The notes: a model not told the origin generated them from the sequence alone. Numbered from the stretch's first letter, positions 13,320 to 26,800 are shown. The stretch: DNA of 64,000 nucleotides from Coniferiporia sulphurascens (GCA_002794785.1 NBBA01000011.1:1550001-1614000); one strand, 5' to 3'. Made by a program: numbers and translations.

Positions 13320-16300
13320 TCGTGAACAGCCCTGATGCACCATTATGTTCTCTCACCGAGGGATCTCGGTAACTTTTTTCAAGTAAATTCTGACTAATTG
13401 CATATCCCTGTGAACACTCTTGGGGAGGCGGAGGCATAGCAGCGACCGTCTAGTTTTCTATCGTAAATAAGCTATAGTACTGTATTTCACTGAGCACTCC
13501 TGTAACTTCGGTATCGATTTTCCTTGCCCTGTATCTAAGTTAAAGCATATTGGCATTCATTTCTGGGATATGACCAAACGTTCGCTTACAAAACATGGAC
13601 GGGCAGATACATGTATGGGCACGCGCCGGTGTCAAGTGCCACTGGCAGGATGCCCCCAAGCCTTGGCGTGCGGACCCAGGCGGGAACCCTAGATTAGATC
13701 TGTATATGGAACTAACCTAAAAGCTTGTATTGTTACACGAGAAATAAGTGCCGGGTAAGCGACGAGGTTAGAAGGCTCGTGAGACTCTAAAAGCCCGAAA
13801 CATCGCAGCTCGTCTCTTGATTGGCCAGCACGTAGTGAATTATCGTAGAGACATCCCTTCCATTCTCCCCACGGTACTCGCCTGCCGATGTCTCCGCATC
13901 ATAGATTTATCACGATTCGCTCCAAAAGGATCTATGTGAGTCCTTAGACCGGACACATATGGGACGTTGAGGGTTACACTACACAAGTTAGAAGCGCGGA
14001 CCTTCACCGGGTCCATTTTTACTGAGATCGCAAGCGAAATTTACGGCAGATTGGAAAAAATATAGCACACCGGTATTTAAAAAGTAACCGGCTGTACTGA
14101 AGCCGCTCCGTGTCCTAATAAGCGTGAAAATGATACTACCAGTGCGTAAGGTCTACGTTTATGTGCTTAGAAAGATGGTTTACTCCGTGATTACTGCGTA
14201 GATTAATCATGGAAAAAGAGAAGAAAGAGAAGAAAGACCGAGATTCACACAAGCTTAGTGGCGTCAAGAATCGGGGCCGACCCGGGTGCAGTGGCGTAAA
14301 ATGATCGACAATTTCAAAAAGAATAAAAAGAGGAAGAAATACGTTACACAACGTGATACTCTTAAGCAGATGAGGATAATTGTGTTGATCGGTCAAAAAT
14401 TTGACGTGACATTACGAAGGGAATACTATTGGGACTTGGAGAGGACAATACGCCTTTTGGATTCCTGTGTAACATGGAAGCCTGGCATGTCCGGGATGTG
14501 AATTTGGCCATCCAGTTAGGACTGACAAGCATGCAACTATCGTGGGGAGTGCACAGTGTACTTGGGTAGTGGATCCCAGGGACGTCGGCGTTTTTTTTTG
14601 CCACGATTCCTCCCTTCGAAGACGTGTAGAAGACAGTGACGAAGCCTCGTCAATATCACAGATCCGAGGAATTAACAGGACTGACCTATTCTGAGCACAA
14701 GGTTTAGCACCTACATCCGCGAGGCGGTCCCTATCTCCCCACAGCGAGTAGCTCATAAGCCAGTACCCGTAAACAGTCTCGAATACAATGCGGGCGAAGT
14801 TGATATATACTCCCGAAGCAAAGGGACACGCTGGCGGCAAAAAATTTCTGAGAAAGCGACCAGGTGATCACAGTGTTCTACAAGCAGAAGTCCAGATATA
14901 GTGAGTGCTGCAGTTCGAGGGGAATTTCACAGTTTCCAATTTGAGACGACAAGCTCAGAGTTTGCGGTGAAAGTCGCGATCGAAAGGAGTCAGGGGACGA
15001 AGTACGAAAAGTGGGGCCCTGTACCGAATGCTGCTGTCTTGCAGACGTTCAGGATCCCACACGGAGTCCCTAGAAGCGGTTAGCTACGGCATCCCGTCTC
15101 TGGTCCCGTCTTCCGCGACCAATGACGCGACAGGCGACCCACATCTCTCCAGACGGTAGCCCGTCGGATATCAGATAATCAGGCTATCCGACTTCCGTGT
15201 CGACAGACGAGAGCCGTGTTACCCATGGTATAGACTTCGAAAAAGATCAAGAGTGACTCTGGGCCATTCGTAAGTTATTTTGGTTATACACGCCCTCTTG
15301 ATCCTGTGGGTTCAATCATTATACGTCCCGCGTGATTCTCGGACAGCTGGTAGAGTATACATCAATACGGTGTCGCTATTGCATCGGCGCTACGATACGG
15401 AAGTCCATGTGGCCTGCCAGCAGAAGCCGTCACACGGCTTCCAGATATTGATACCCTACACAGGTTTTTGTCGGCGGAAAACGTCGTATATTTGAAGTGC
15501 ACTTACTGGCTTACCTGGTCTCTTCGCGATCGCTTCGATCGCGGATTATACGGGAGAAGCCTGGATTTAGCAGCACGAAAAGAGGAACGTTAGCGTTGAT
15601 GTACTAGCGCACGGACTTACATGGAAGATAGAAGCCTACGTCCTGAGTTTAGCGGAAGAATATTATCCCTAATATCCACAGGCCGAATATTCTCTGAGGG
15701 GGCATCAATTCTAGAGTCATAAGTGGGCCACGTCCGGCACTGAGGAAAACCTGCTGCGCCGCGGCTGTAGACTCTAGCCCTCGCTAAACCGCTCCAATCC
15801 AGAGTTATCTGCAATATTGGGTAAGGGGCCAATAATTCCGTCTATCCCGAGAATGGATAAAGCCAGAGACGCCTATACAGCACTTCCAAAGAGTGTGTGT
15901 CTCTCCGTTGGCGAGTCTGGGACAAGTGACCTTCGTCCTCAGATACAGAGCGGATTTTACATACCAGTACTTGGGACCAGTATTTCCAAACCATGTTATT
16001 AGTTCTCCCGCAGTCTTCAGTCAACCCGTAGAGATGCACTTGTGTTCTCAAGGGTGGAAACAGAGGCCGTTTTTTAAATTCGAATTGGAGGTAAGCGATG
16101 CACACGTGGCTTCGGCACGATCACGTGTTGAGTGCGCGTTAGATCGGCAAGTCTGCGCCGCGCAAATGCTGTGCAGTGAACGCGTCGCCCGCCCCCGACG
16201 CGGCAGACCAAACCACACCCAGTTATAACCACCCCGGGGAGCGTCGTTACCCCATCACCACATGCCCCATCTCCAGCTGAGGCTCCTTACGTCGTGGCTC

Positions 16301-16455
16301 TCCTATCCAAGTGCCAGGTGCTGCTTGCAGTCATCGTCCTCTCTACAGCAGTCGTTTTTAGACTCGCATTCATACAGCAAGAACCTGTTCGATCCGGGAC
16401 ACTACTTGAAAAATCCATCTTTGAACGTAACCTCAAGTCCGCTAGTAACTCAACC
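13320..16455. other. Gene-poor interval, no supported gene
   Basis: No recognisable protein was found. Minus-strand frames around 14412-14840 and 15617-16105 are open for 70-140 codons. Some end at donor-like GTAAGT words, but reading them in all frames gave no family signature and no consistent joining. The last 200 bases or so should include the promoter of the gene starting at 16456. Confidence 0.4.
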
Positions 16456-17290
16456 ATGAAGCTCATCCTAACTGGCGCAACAGGAGCAGGTATACTATTT
16501 ATTTTCCCTTCCAGAGAATTATTTGTGAATTCTATTTTTAGCCGGACTGGCGATATTGCGAACTGCGATTGCGGACTCCGGCATTTCACAGATAACTGTG
16601 CTCTCTAGACGCGCGCTCCCTCCCTCTGTCCCACCCTCAGACAAAGTCACGTTCATTCAGCACTCTGACTTCACGTCCTATTCGCCCGACCTCCTAGAGA
16701 GACTTAAAGGCCACGGTGCATGCGTTTGGGCATTGGGAGTTAGTCAGCGAGGGATGCAAGAAGACGCATACACACGGATTACGTATGACTACCCTGTGTC
16801 TACTCTGAAGGCACTGGGCGAAGCTGGTGTGCGCGGCGAGGACGGCAAGATGAAGTTCGTGTTCGTCAGCGGCGAAGGGGCGGATCCCTCCGGGAAAAGC
16901 ATGTTTCTCTTTGGGCGAGTGAAGGTCCGTTATCATACTCCGATCATCCCCGTTTATTGCATACAAGACGCTCATACTATCAACTTCGGTTTGCAGGGAC
17001 GGGCAGAAAAGGACTTGGCTGATTATGCGGCGAGTTCCTCATCTGGCCTTGGAGTAGTCATAATGCGGCCGGGTTATTTCTTCCCTTCTAACCCGATAGA
17101 CGCTGCTGCCATTCGCAGTCGAGGGGCGCGGGTGCTTGATTGTATTGCAGGTCCGATCTATCGCACCTTTGTACCGTCTCTCTCCACCAAGATGACGGAT
17201 CTCGCGCAATTTGCCGTAGAAGCAGCCAAGGGTCGTATACCTGAAGGCACGTTCAATAATAAGGAGATGAAAGAGGCGTTGATGACATAA
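16456..17290 (+). CDS. NAD(P)-binding Rossmann-fold protein (atypical SDR/NmrA-like)
   Basis: Three exons, 16456-16489, 16542-16924 and 16997-17290, give 236 residues. The N-terminus joins to MKLILTGATGAAGLAILRTA, a dinucleotide-binding TGATGxxG motif split by the first intron. FVFVSGEGAD follows, then a region with VVIMRPGYFFPS typical of NAD(P)-binding reductases of this type. It probably acts as a soluble oxidoreductase or a redox-sensing protein; the substrate is unknown. The second intron (GTCCGT to TTGCAG) is 72 nt long and has no stop codon, so an unspliced transcript would encode a 24-residue insertion in frame. The gene converges with the aldo/keto reductase ending at 17611, with about 320 bp between the two stops. 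Confidence 0.8.
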
Positions 17291-17610
17291 GACCGCGATG
17301 CCCGTTTGTGGGCCTCATTGCTCTGCTTAATGAGATATCGTGATGTAGACTTCACACCATTAATATACACACGTGCGTTGCTAATTAATGTACATGTCGC
17401 ACATCTATCGTCCCCGATGACGGATCGGACGCTCATTGCTGGGTTATCTCCACGGGTGGCCCGTGATAATCTTGTAAGCGTATGGGGTCAATACACAAAC
17501 ACGTCCGATGATTGGAAAAATGGAGCCAATAACTCAGTGAACAGCGCTCCTGAAGGAGACATTGTAATAGCACTCACGTGGATTGCAACAACCGCGGGCC
17601 CCACCATGTT

Positions 17611-18893
<1,283 letters not shown>

Positions 18894-20492
18894 AATACGA
18901 GGAAGATGTCCGAGTGGATCTCAGTGTGCGATAGAATCAACTTGTAGATCCTAAGGCGACATCCTTCATAAGTTTATGCAGCGGGCCAACCTCGGACGAA
19001 TTCTGGCTCTTCATAGTCGCCGAAAGTCAGAAGGTCCTTCCGCATGCCTCCATATTTGTATGAATCTGCCACGATATAGGCCGCAGTTAATATAGACAGC
19101 ACGGGCTTCCTTGGGGGCGGGTCCGAAATGCGCATACATTAGACACTGAAATAGGCGGACATGAAGCGGAGGACAACTGAGCCGCATTTCTTAGGGAAGG
19201 AATATTGAGCGAGATCGCGCTTCTCTAAGTATCTGAATCAAGTAGGAATGAGACCGTCCAACGGCAATTTTCTTGAACTGCAAAGCTACCTGCCGACCCA
19301 TTTCATATTCATATGAGTGAGTTGACAATTCTTCTCCGCAAAATGCATCTATTCAAAGGATTCCCATCAAGGACGTGCTGGTATAGTAGTTAAGAAAAAG
19401 GGTAACAGACAAATGGATATACAGAGTGTAGGCCTACCTGACATACAGACGGACGCTCCCATTCGCCCCCATTCCCAGTTTGCAGTCTTCTTTGTACGAC
19501 GTGTCGAAGTAGCCTATGGCATTGGACGCAAACCTCCGCCCATTCCAGCTGCCATTGGATGTTCTATTTTTCGACGAGCCCCAATAGACCTAGGCCCTAA
19601 TCTCGACCTCCTTAAACTCGGTGACCTTGAGCTCGTCTCCTTCGCAATCAAGTAACTGGAAGTAATTCGACGCGCGCGTACGTTAGTCTGGCTCGAAGTA
19701 CGGCGGCTCGTTTAGAGCGACATCAAGCACCTTATGGCGACATCGGATGGCTCGGTCCAGACTCGTTATGGGATCGATACGAGGAGAACCTCAGTCCACT
19801 ACGGTAAGAACTTGGAAGATGCAGTCAGACCCCGTCCGCCCGGCACCGACGACTTTTTCAAAGTTCACCCAAAAGCTTGAGAATCTGAAGCGACCGTAGA
19901 ACTTCAAGGCGCCTGAACCTGCAGACCAGTTTCCGAGCATCGTGGACGGAGGTCCCGACGTCAGGGACGCGACCAAGCCTCACGTGATCAGGCACGATTG
20001 TGGAATTAGTCTCCCAGAGCGCGGACACAAAGTTAAATGTAAATCCGAATCTGCTACCGCTGGCACTACAAGATTAGTTCAACGGTTGGTATTAAGTTTT
20101 CGTCGCGCTTTCCTTTTGCTATCTCATCCCTTATATATAGCACATAATTGCAGTCGGCACCTGGGAGAATAGGTTATCTATCAGTCGCGATGACGGATAC
20201 GGGACAAGGACCAAAGTGGGCCAATGACAAAAATGGATGCGGGCGTCACTATACTAGTTGGTTAAGAGACCCGCGATAGCAGTCGCCTCCGCTCGCCCAT
20301 TCATCTGCCCTTTGATTCAAGCCTCAGCCTTAATAATGGCAGCCTCATTCAAGCGATCTACCAGGGTATATGATGGCCTTGCGGCTCTAAATAATACCCC
20401 CGCAGTCGCTTTCCTCTCTCAAGACGTTAACACGCTTGCTGTGTACACGGACTAATAAATCCAAGCAGCGACGGACTTAAAAGCCAATCAAA
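18894..20492. other. Intergenic region upstream of the AKR gene
   Basis: No supported gene. A minus-strand frame around 19680-19976 reads KFYGRFRFSSFWVNFEKVVG and continues in the same frame past one stop. I do not recognise it, and it may be a decayed gene. The interval must also hold the promoters of the divergent AKR and coiled-coil genes. Confidence 0.4.
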
Positions 20493-22990
20493 GTGCTCTT
20501 CCCATTCTCGATAACCTCCTTGATTCGCGGTATACTAGACTGGTACAACTTGCTCGCACAGAGAAAACACGGGGTGAGGCTGCTGTTCCTTGTATGTACT
20601 TGCTTATACTATACCCCGTGTTGCTACTGCCTGCTCATCTACGCATACTTTATCGCTGTCGATAAGTGCCCTTGCTTCCTTCCATCTTGGTTGCTCGTGA
20701 TGACTGTGACCGCCATTACAAATGTTCCCGTCCGTGGGGGGTTCGTCGGTCATATCCCCATCGCCAGCCACAATCCTCTCCCGCGCCCTGCGCGCCCCAC
20801 GTCCATGGCGCCTCTTGTGCAGGCGTATACCAAGCAAGCACCGCACACCAACATGTTCGGTATGACGGCGTCAGGTGCATCACGTCCCCAACCGCGGGAA
20901 GAAGGCGGGCTGCAAGAGCTGCAGCATCGAAAGGATGACAAAATTGCCAAACAGCAGCCCTTGCAAGAGTTTGAGCTTGCTGAGCAAAATGCTGAGCATG
21001 TAGTGCAGAAGCGGGAGTTCTGTGAGCTCGAAAAACAGCTGGATTACGAGCTACACCAAGAGGTGGAGGAGCCGCAGTGTCACAATCAGGAACCTGCGAA
21101 GCAGCAGCACCGGAAAGCAGCCGCCGATCCCGTGGAGCAACGACGTAGGGAAGATGAAGTGGAGCTTACCGAGACCTGGCGCCGGAAAGAGAGCGAACTA
21201 CTCCAGAAAGAGGAGGAATTGAGGGCGAAGGAGGAGGGGTTACGAAGGAAGGAAAGGGAATTATGGGCGAAGGAGAAGGAGTTGTGGGAAAAGGAGGGCG
21301 TACTCGAACGCCAACGACGCGAGTTACAGCAACGGGATGAGCTAGCGCGTAAGGATGAAGAAGGAAAGAGACGGTGCGAGGAAGAGCGTTCCAGGGAGGA
21401 AAGGGAGGGAGTAGAGCAGCAGCTACGGGAAGAGTACGAACGGAAGCGCGTGCAGCACGAGCAAAAGTACGCGGAGTACGAGCGGAAGTGCGTGGAGGAG
21501 CAGCGTCAGCGCCTGGAAGAGATCAAAAGGGAGGAGGCGCAGCGGAAGGGAGACGCTGAACTTGCTGGGTCGAAACCTGTGAAGGACGCGGAGCTCGCAG
21601 AGCAGCAGCGAAAAGAGTTTCTTCGGCTTCAACAGGAGATCAAGGTCGCTGGACAGCAACACGTGCGCGAGGTCGAGCTGCTTCACGAGCAACACAGATG
21701 GGAGGAATACGATCTGCACCGGAGGGTAGAAGATCTGGAGCACCACACACGAGAACTCGCAGAACAGCAACGCCGGCAAGTAGCCGCCGCAAAAGCGGAG
21801 CAGCATCGTATGAAGGGGGAGTTCACCGAGAACCAGTACTCAAAGGAGGAAGAACTTCGCCAGAAAGAAGAAAAACTACTACAGAAGAAGGAGGATATCA
21901 GCCGCCAGTGGTGGTTACTAAAACAGTACGAAGAAAAGTTACTGAGGCGGGGGAAGGAGGAGGAGTTCGAACGTCAGCAACGCGAGCTAGAGCAACGGGA
22001 GGAGCAGCTGGCGCGTCGGGAGGAAGAGGAGAAGAGGCGAGGTGAGGAAGAGTGGATGAGGAGGACGAAGGTGGTGGAGCAAGAAAATCTGAAAAAGGAT
22101 TTAGGTGAAGATGAGAGAAGGGAGAAAGACTTCGAGTGGAAAACGAAGGAAATGGAGAATTGGGAGTATGTGGAGTCGTTCGAGCAGGAGGAGGAGCTCC
22201 TGAAGTGCTACGAACAGAAGAATGAGACTAAAAGGTGTGGAACAATTCGTTGTCCAACCCCATCCTAAACTCTAATCCTTCATCTTCGTCTACATCCGAC
22301 TCACTTGGCGCTTCATTCACCGGCCTTAGACGCGCAGCATCAAGTGCAAACGGGTTACATACCAAACGTGATTCTAGCGGCCAATGCTCGACGAATTCCT
22401 CTAAAGCTGGAGTGGGCAATTCTCCCGCCTCTGGAGGCTCTGAATCGTATTCACACACTTCGTCGCTGTCGGAAGCGGATTGGTGGCGACGGCAGGAGGA
22501 GCAGATACGTGAGCAGCAGGAGCAGGCACATGAGCGGCAAGAGCAGGTGCACAAGCAGCAGGAGCAGCTCAGGCGGGATTCCATACGCGCCTCGTGCGAT
22601 GCCGCCACCGTCGCGTCGTTAACAGCGGGTGTGCGGGAACAAGTTCATCGTGCGTGGTCGTCGTACGAATCCGCATGGGGGATGCTGAAAGAACGACCGG
22701 TGCTGTACTTCCGCACGATGCCGTGGCCAGTACTGAAGCCACCGATGAACGTGGAGGAGCTGACGGCGGACGCGATCGTCGCGTTCCTTCTGTCGCCGGC
22801 GCATTCACCCGATAAGAGCGCACGAAAAAGGTTAAGAGAGCAGCTGCTACGTTGGCATCCGGACCGCTTTGGGAGCAAGTGGCTCTCCAGGGCAGGTATA
22901 GAGGAGGAGGCCGTGAGACTAGGGGCGAACCAGGTTGTGTGCGTCCTGAATGAACTAATGGCTATGGAGAGTAACAACTCATTCGAATAA
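20493..22990 (+). CDS. Coiled-coil protein with C-terminal WHPDRF (J-like) domain, copy 1
   Basis: One long frame (20493-22234) joins through a 95-nt intron (22235-22329, GTGTGG to CTTAG) to a second exon ending at 22990, with matching phase. The first ATG may be too early. The hydrophobic first 80 or so residues could be untranslated leader, and ATGs at 20700 or about 20804 are alternatives. From about residue 130 the protein is a continuous E/K/R/Q-rich coiled coil with patterns such as EKELWEKEGVLERQRREL. After a serine-rich linker and an EQ-rich stretch, the C-terminus carries YFRTMPWPVLKPP and LREQLLRWHPDRFGSKWL. The HPD centre and its flanking helices resemble the conserved block of NFKBIL1-like fungal proteins and a J-domain loop. 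Function is unknown; a scaffold or co-chaperone role is inference. A second, truncated copy follows downstream. Confidence 0.75.
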
Positions 22991-23896
22991 GTCGCAACTT
23001 CATGCGAGGAAAATTTACTGTGAGCCAGAGAATTTTTAGTCCTCTCTTATCCTAGACTTAATATATAGAATCATTCGATGTATGTCATTCTCCGTATATG
23101 TTGTATATATTATACTGTACGAACCCCCCAAATTCCTGGCTTCGCCAGAGGTCTGATTACATTTGAGTCTATGCATGTAATGAAGGATCGTCTCTCAAAG
23201 GCTTACGAATGAATGCTACATCTATCGTTCTTTAGATTCACGTTGGCGTAATGAAAGGCGGGGGGATGCCGTTTTACAACATTACTATAGCGAAACAACT
23301 ACTTGCATGATGCGATTCATGCCGCTTCTTATGAGATACCTACAGACAGTGAGCGACCCAGGGGGATCTTGTTAATCGCCTGCACTCCGCGGCTACCAAA
23401 CCATACAAGCTTCAGGATTATAAAGTGTCGAGTATGCCAATCGAGATGGCACAAACCTTGGGCGGTATAAGACGAGAAACGATCTGCGGACAAACAAGGG
23501 TCAATTAGTAGGTCCACCATATTCCGAAAAGGAAGAAATGGCCCACGGGCAACGAGGACACTCTCATATAGGGAGAGAATCATTGAGTAAGGAACCATGA
23601 GGCGGTAGCGTTTCAATCCTACTCGAATCGCGCGGCTCGCGTCCTGCATTGTGTCCACATTACCAACCTCGATAGTCTGTGTAGACGGGCGGTGCACCGG
23701 ACTACCTGCTCACAGCCTCACACTGAGTTGTAAACTCGAGGCCGTCGATCCATCGGCCGAAGATCCCGTTCATACTCGTTCACTTTATAAACTACACCAC
23801 TTTCACGTACGTTCTCCACATTCTATCTCCTCACTACTTCTTTGCCGTCTCGTAGCTCATACACACCTATTATTAGTCACCAGCTGCTACCGATAG
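22991..23896. other. Spacer between tandem coiled-coil genes
   Basis: AT-rich 3' flank of copy 1 followed by the 5' flank of copy 2. A 122-codon minus-strand frame (23697-23329) is open and contains VPYSMILSLYESVLVARGPF. I recognise no family and see no splice partner, so I do not call it a gene. Confidence 0.45.
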
Positions 23897-26035
23897 GTGC
23901 ATTGGTTCTGTATTTGTAACTCGGTACATCTGTTTCCATCAACGTCACGATCCTCTGGATTCTCGTCTAACCCAATGTCCATCGACTACGACCTTGTGGA
24001 AGAAGATGCTGAGGCGGCAAAGCGGAGCGGGGAGCTTCTACTTCAACAGGAGGCGAAGATTGCCGGTTATTATCTCATGCGAGAGACAGAGCTTGTGGGG
24101 CAGCACAGACAGACGGAATTCGAGCTGCGTCGGAGGGTGGAGGAACTAGAACGCCGTAATCAAGAATTCGCGGAGAAGCAGTATATGAAAGACGAAGGAG
24201 AACTCGCCGAGACGAGACTCTGGAAAGAGGACGAATTATTCCAGAAGGAGAAGGAGTTGTGGGCGAAGGAGGAGGAATTATGGGCAAAGGAAGAAGTAAT
24301 CGAACGCCAGAGACGCGAGTTGCAGCAGCGAGACGAACTAGCACATAGAGATGAAGAGGAGAGGAGACGACTCGAGGAAGAGCGGGCCAGAGAGGAAAGA
24401 GAGGGACTGGAACGGCAGCTACGGGAAGAGTACGAGCAGAAGCGTGCGGAGCACGAGCAGAAGCGCGCGGAGTACGAGAGAAAGTTCGCGGAGGAGCAGC
24501 ATCGACGCAAGGAGACTTTCGTGTGGCGGCAGGTTAGAAAGGAAATGGCAGAGCGGCAGCAAGAGGGTGAGAAGGAGAAGGAGCGAGAAAGGGAGAAGGA
24601 GCGACAGTGGCTGCCGGAGGAGGCCCTTGAGAAACAGCGTGAGGAATTACGCCACCGCGAAGAGCAGCAGCGTCGACGCGAGGAGGAACTGGAGCAGACG
24701 GAGGTGGAGGCACAGCGGAAGAAAGACGCCGAACTTGCCGAACTGCAACGGATGAAGGATATTGGGCTCGCAGAACAGCAGCACAAACTCAACGAGCTCG
24801 AGGAACAGCAGCGCAAGCTGGAGGAAGAACAGCAACGGATGGAGGATCTTCGACTTCAACAGGAGGCCAGAAGTGCCGAACAGCAACGCCTGCGAGAAGC
24901 CGAGCTTGAGGAACGACATATGCGGAAGGAGTGCGAGATGGAGGAGATGGAGGAGCAGCACGCACGGGAACTCGCGGAACTGCAAATCCAGCTGGCGGGC
25001 GCCAAAATCGAGGAGCAGCAACGTAGGAAGGTGGAGGAAGAGCTCGCCGAGAACCAGCGCCTGAAAGAGGAGGAACTTCATAAGAAGGAGGAAGAGATCA
25101 ACTGCTGGCGCGAGGAATTGCGTCAATGCGAGGAGCAGCAGCGTCGACGCGGGGAGGAACTGAAAGAAGCGGAAACGGAGGCACGGCGGAAGAGAGACGA
25201 CGAGCTTGCCGAATTGCAACGGATAAAGGATGCCGAGCTCGCAGAGAAGAAGCGGGAGCTCCATGAGCTCGAGGAACAACAGCGTAAGAGGGAGGAAGAT
25301 CAGCAGCGGAGAGAGGAGCTTCGACTTCAACAGGAGGCCAAGAACGCTGAACAGCAACGCCTGCGAGAAGCCGAATTTGAGGAACAACAAAGGCGGAAGG
25401 AGCACGAGCTGCAGCAGAGGATGGAGGAACTGAAGCGCCACAAACAGGAACTCGCGGAACATCAACGCCAGCAGGCAGCCGCCGAACTCGCGGAGAAACA
25501 ACGCAGGAAGGAAGAGGAAGAGCTCTCCGAGATCCAGCGCCGGAAAGAGGAAGAACTTCGCCTGAAGGAGGAGACCAATCGCCAGCGATGGTTGCAGAAA
25601 CAGTCCGAGGAAAAGCTACTGAGGCAGCGGGAGGAGGAGGAGTTACGAGTGAAGGAGGAGGAAATCGAACGCCAGAGACGCGAGTTAGAGCAGCGAGAAG
25701 AAGAGCTAGCACGTCGAGAGGGGGAGGAGAAGAGACGAGGCGAGGAAGAGCGAATAAGGAAGGAGAGAGAAGTGATTGAGCAGCAACAGCGAGAGGAGTA
25801 TGAGCGGAAACGCGAGGAGGAGCAAATGCTGAAGGAGAGAGAGATGAAACTGCGGAAGGAGAAAGAACGCCGAGAGCAGGAGAAAAAAGAGGCGATGGAG
25901 AGGGAAATGAGGGAGAAGGAGTTTAAGGAGGGGGAGTTGAGGGTGGCGGAGGCGAGGAAAAGAGCGGCCGCTGAGAAAGAGATAGCGGCAAGGAAAGCTT
26001 TAACGGCGGATTTAGGGATGTTGTGGAGGAGCTGA
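23897..26035 (+). CDS. Coiled-coil protein, copy 2, lacking the WHPDRF domain
   Basis: A single 712-codon frame. After about 30 N-terminal residues it is nearly all coiled coil, rich in E, R, K and Q. It matches copy 1 in many blocks, for example KELWAKEEELWAKEEVIERQ, ERQRRELQQRDELA and ERQLREEYEQKRAEHEQKR. It is longer than the copy 1 coil because of an internal repeat (see 24662-25603). The frame stops at 26035 with LGMLWRS, before the point where copy 1 reads CYEQKNETKR and splices to its C-terminal exon. Copy 2 therefore codes for a coil-only protein if it is expressed. The start may lie at the first ATG (23897) or at the second (MSIDYDLVEEDAE, about 23974), which fits the coil better. 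It arose by tandem duplication. Confidence 0.7.
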   Translation: MHWFCICNSVHLFPSTSRSSGFSSNPMSIDYDLVEEDAEAAKRSGELLLQQEAKIAGYYLMRETELVGQHRQTEFELRRRVEELERRNQEFAEKQYMKDEGELAETRLWKEDELFQKEKELWAKEEELWAKEEVIERQRRELQQRDELAHRDEEERRRLEEERAREEREGLERQLREEYEQKRAEHEQKRAEYERKFAEEQHRRKETFVWRQVRKEMAERQQEGEKEKEREREKERQWLPEEALEKQREELRHREEQQRRREEELEQTEVEAQRKKDAELAELQRMKDIGLAEQQHKLNELEEQQRKLEEEQQRMEDLRLQQEARSAEQQRLREAELEERHMRKECEMEEMEEQHARELAELQIQLAGAKIEEQQRRKVEEELAENQRLKEEELHKKEEEINCWREELRQCEEQQRRRGEELKEAETEARRKRDDELAELQRIKDAELAEKKRELHELEEQQRKREEDQQRREELRLQQEAKNAEQQRLREAEFEEQQRRKEHELQQRMEELKRHKQELAEHQRQQAAAELAEKQRRKEEEELSEIQRRKEEELRLKEETNRQRWLQKQSEEKLLRQREEEELRVKEEEIERQRRELEQREEELARREGEEKRRGEEERIRKEREVIEQQQREEYERKREEEQMLKEREMKLRKEKERREQEKKEAMEREMREKEFKEGELRVAEARKRAAAEKEIAARKALTADLGMLWRS
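24662..25603 (+). repeat. Internal tandem repeat of about 471 bp (157 codons) in copy 2
   Basis: The segment beginning EEQQRRREEELEQTEVEAQR (about 24662) recurs as EEQQRRRGEELKEAETEARR at about 25133. The same order of blocks follows in both: ELAELQRxKD, LHELEEQQRK-type, LRLQQEAxxAEQQRLREAE, RELAELQ/ELAEHQ and EEEELxExQRxKEEEL. The period is 471 bases and keeps the frame. Copy 1 has only one comparable unit. Confidence 0.7.
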
Positions 26036-26800
26036 CGAGGGAAAGTGAGGCCACAGAGAAAGAGACGAGAGGAGCACTTGTAGAAATGAGCTTTCTACGA
26101 TCATACTAATAATAATACTAATGAGCTACTTTGAACTCCATACATGTCGCATGTGCGGGCGAGTTACTATCTGCATCAGTTTATGCTTCCTGGCACGCAC
26201 ATATATTCTTCCTACAAGGAGCCCTTGAAATGCTGTGAGCAGAAGAACGAGTTTAAAAGATGCGGAACAAGCTTACCGTTTCCAATATGCGTCCCGGACT
26301 CTAATCGTTTATCTTCGCATGTATCCGAGTCATTAAATGTTTCATTCATCTGTATTAGACAAGCGCACTGGGAACGTCAAGTGCAAATAAGTTACATGCA
26401 AAATGGAGTTCAACGCCCTACCACGGGTTCTACGGTTTCTGTTTCTTCTGGTGCGTCGTCTGGGAGTTCAGCAAACCCCGCACAGACGTCGGGACCAGGT
26501 CCTGCACTTGCTAAGACCGGCAGCTCGTACACGGACGAATGATACTTACAAGGCTTCCGCGGGCGCCCGGAGATGATAAATTCCACCAAAGCCGGAGCGG
26601 GCGGCCCCCCGTCTGTAGGAGATCAGGCTCGTTCCGGCACGCAGAAGGAGAACAAGCACACAAGCAACAGGAGCAGTTCAAGCAGGAGTTCGTGCAGATG
26701 CCGTACGATTCCGCTTGGGGACACTGAAGGACCAGCCGGCTGCTGTACATCCACTCGTTTCACTGGCAAGTTACTGGTGCTGACTCGGAAGCCACCGATG
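26036..26800 (+). pseudogene. Decayed C-terminal part of coiled-coil copy 2
   Basis: Downstream of the copy 2 stop, fragments equivalent to the copy 1 linker and C-terminal exon remain. Near 26222 the DNA reads LKCCEQKNEFKRCG, against LKCYEQKNETKRCG in copy 1. Around 26570-26610 there is a counterpart of the SNSSKAGVGNSP linker. In another frame, around 26640-26727, comes EQAHKQQEQFKQEFVQMPYD followed by SAWGH, a stop, and then RTSRLLYIHSFHWQ, which corresponds to SAWGMLKERPVLYFRTMPWP. The helix and WHPDRF block that should follow are absent. Frame changes and a stop show that this part no longer codes. Confidence 0.7.

Noticed and set aside
23329..23697. 122-codon minus-strand frame upstream of coiled-coil copy 2
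   Set aside because: No recognisable family, no adjoining exon and no support from the copy 1 locus.
24647..25712. Long minus-strand frames opposite the coiled-coil gene (leucine- or serine-rich)
   Set aside because: Antisense shadows of the GAG/CAG-rich coil; the composition is fully explained by the plus-strand codons.
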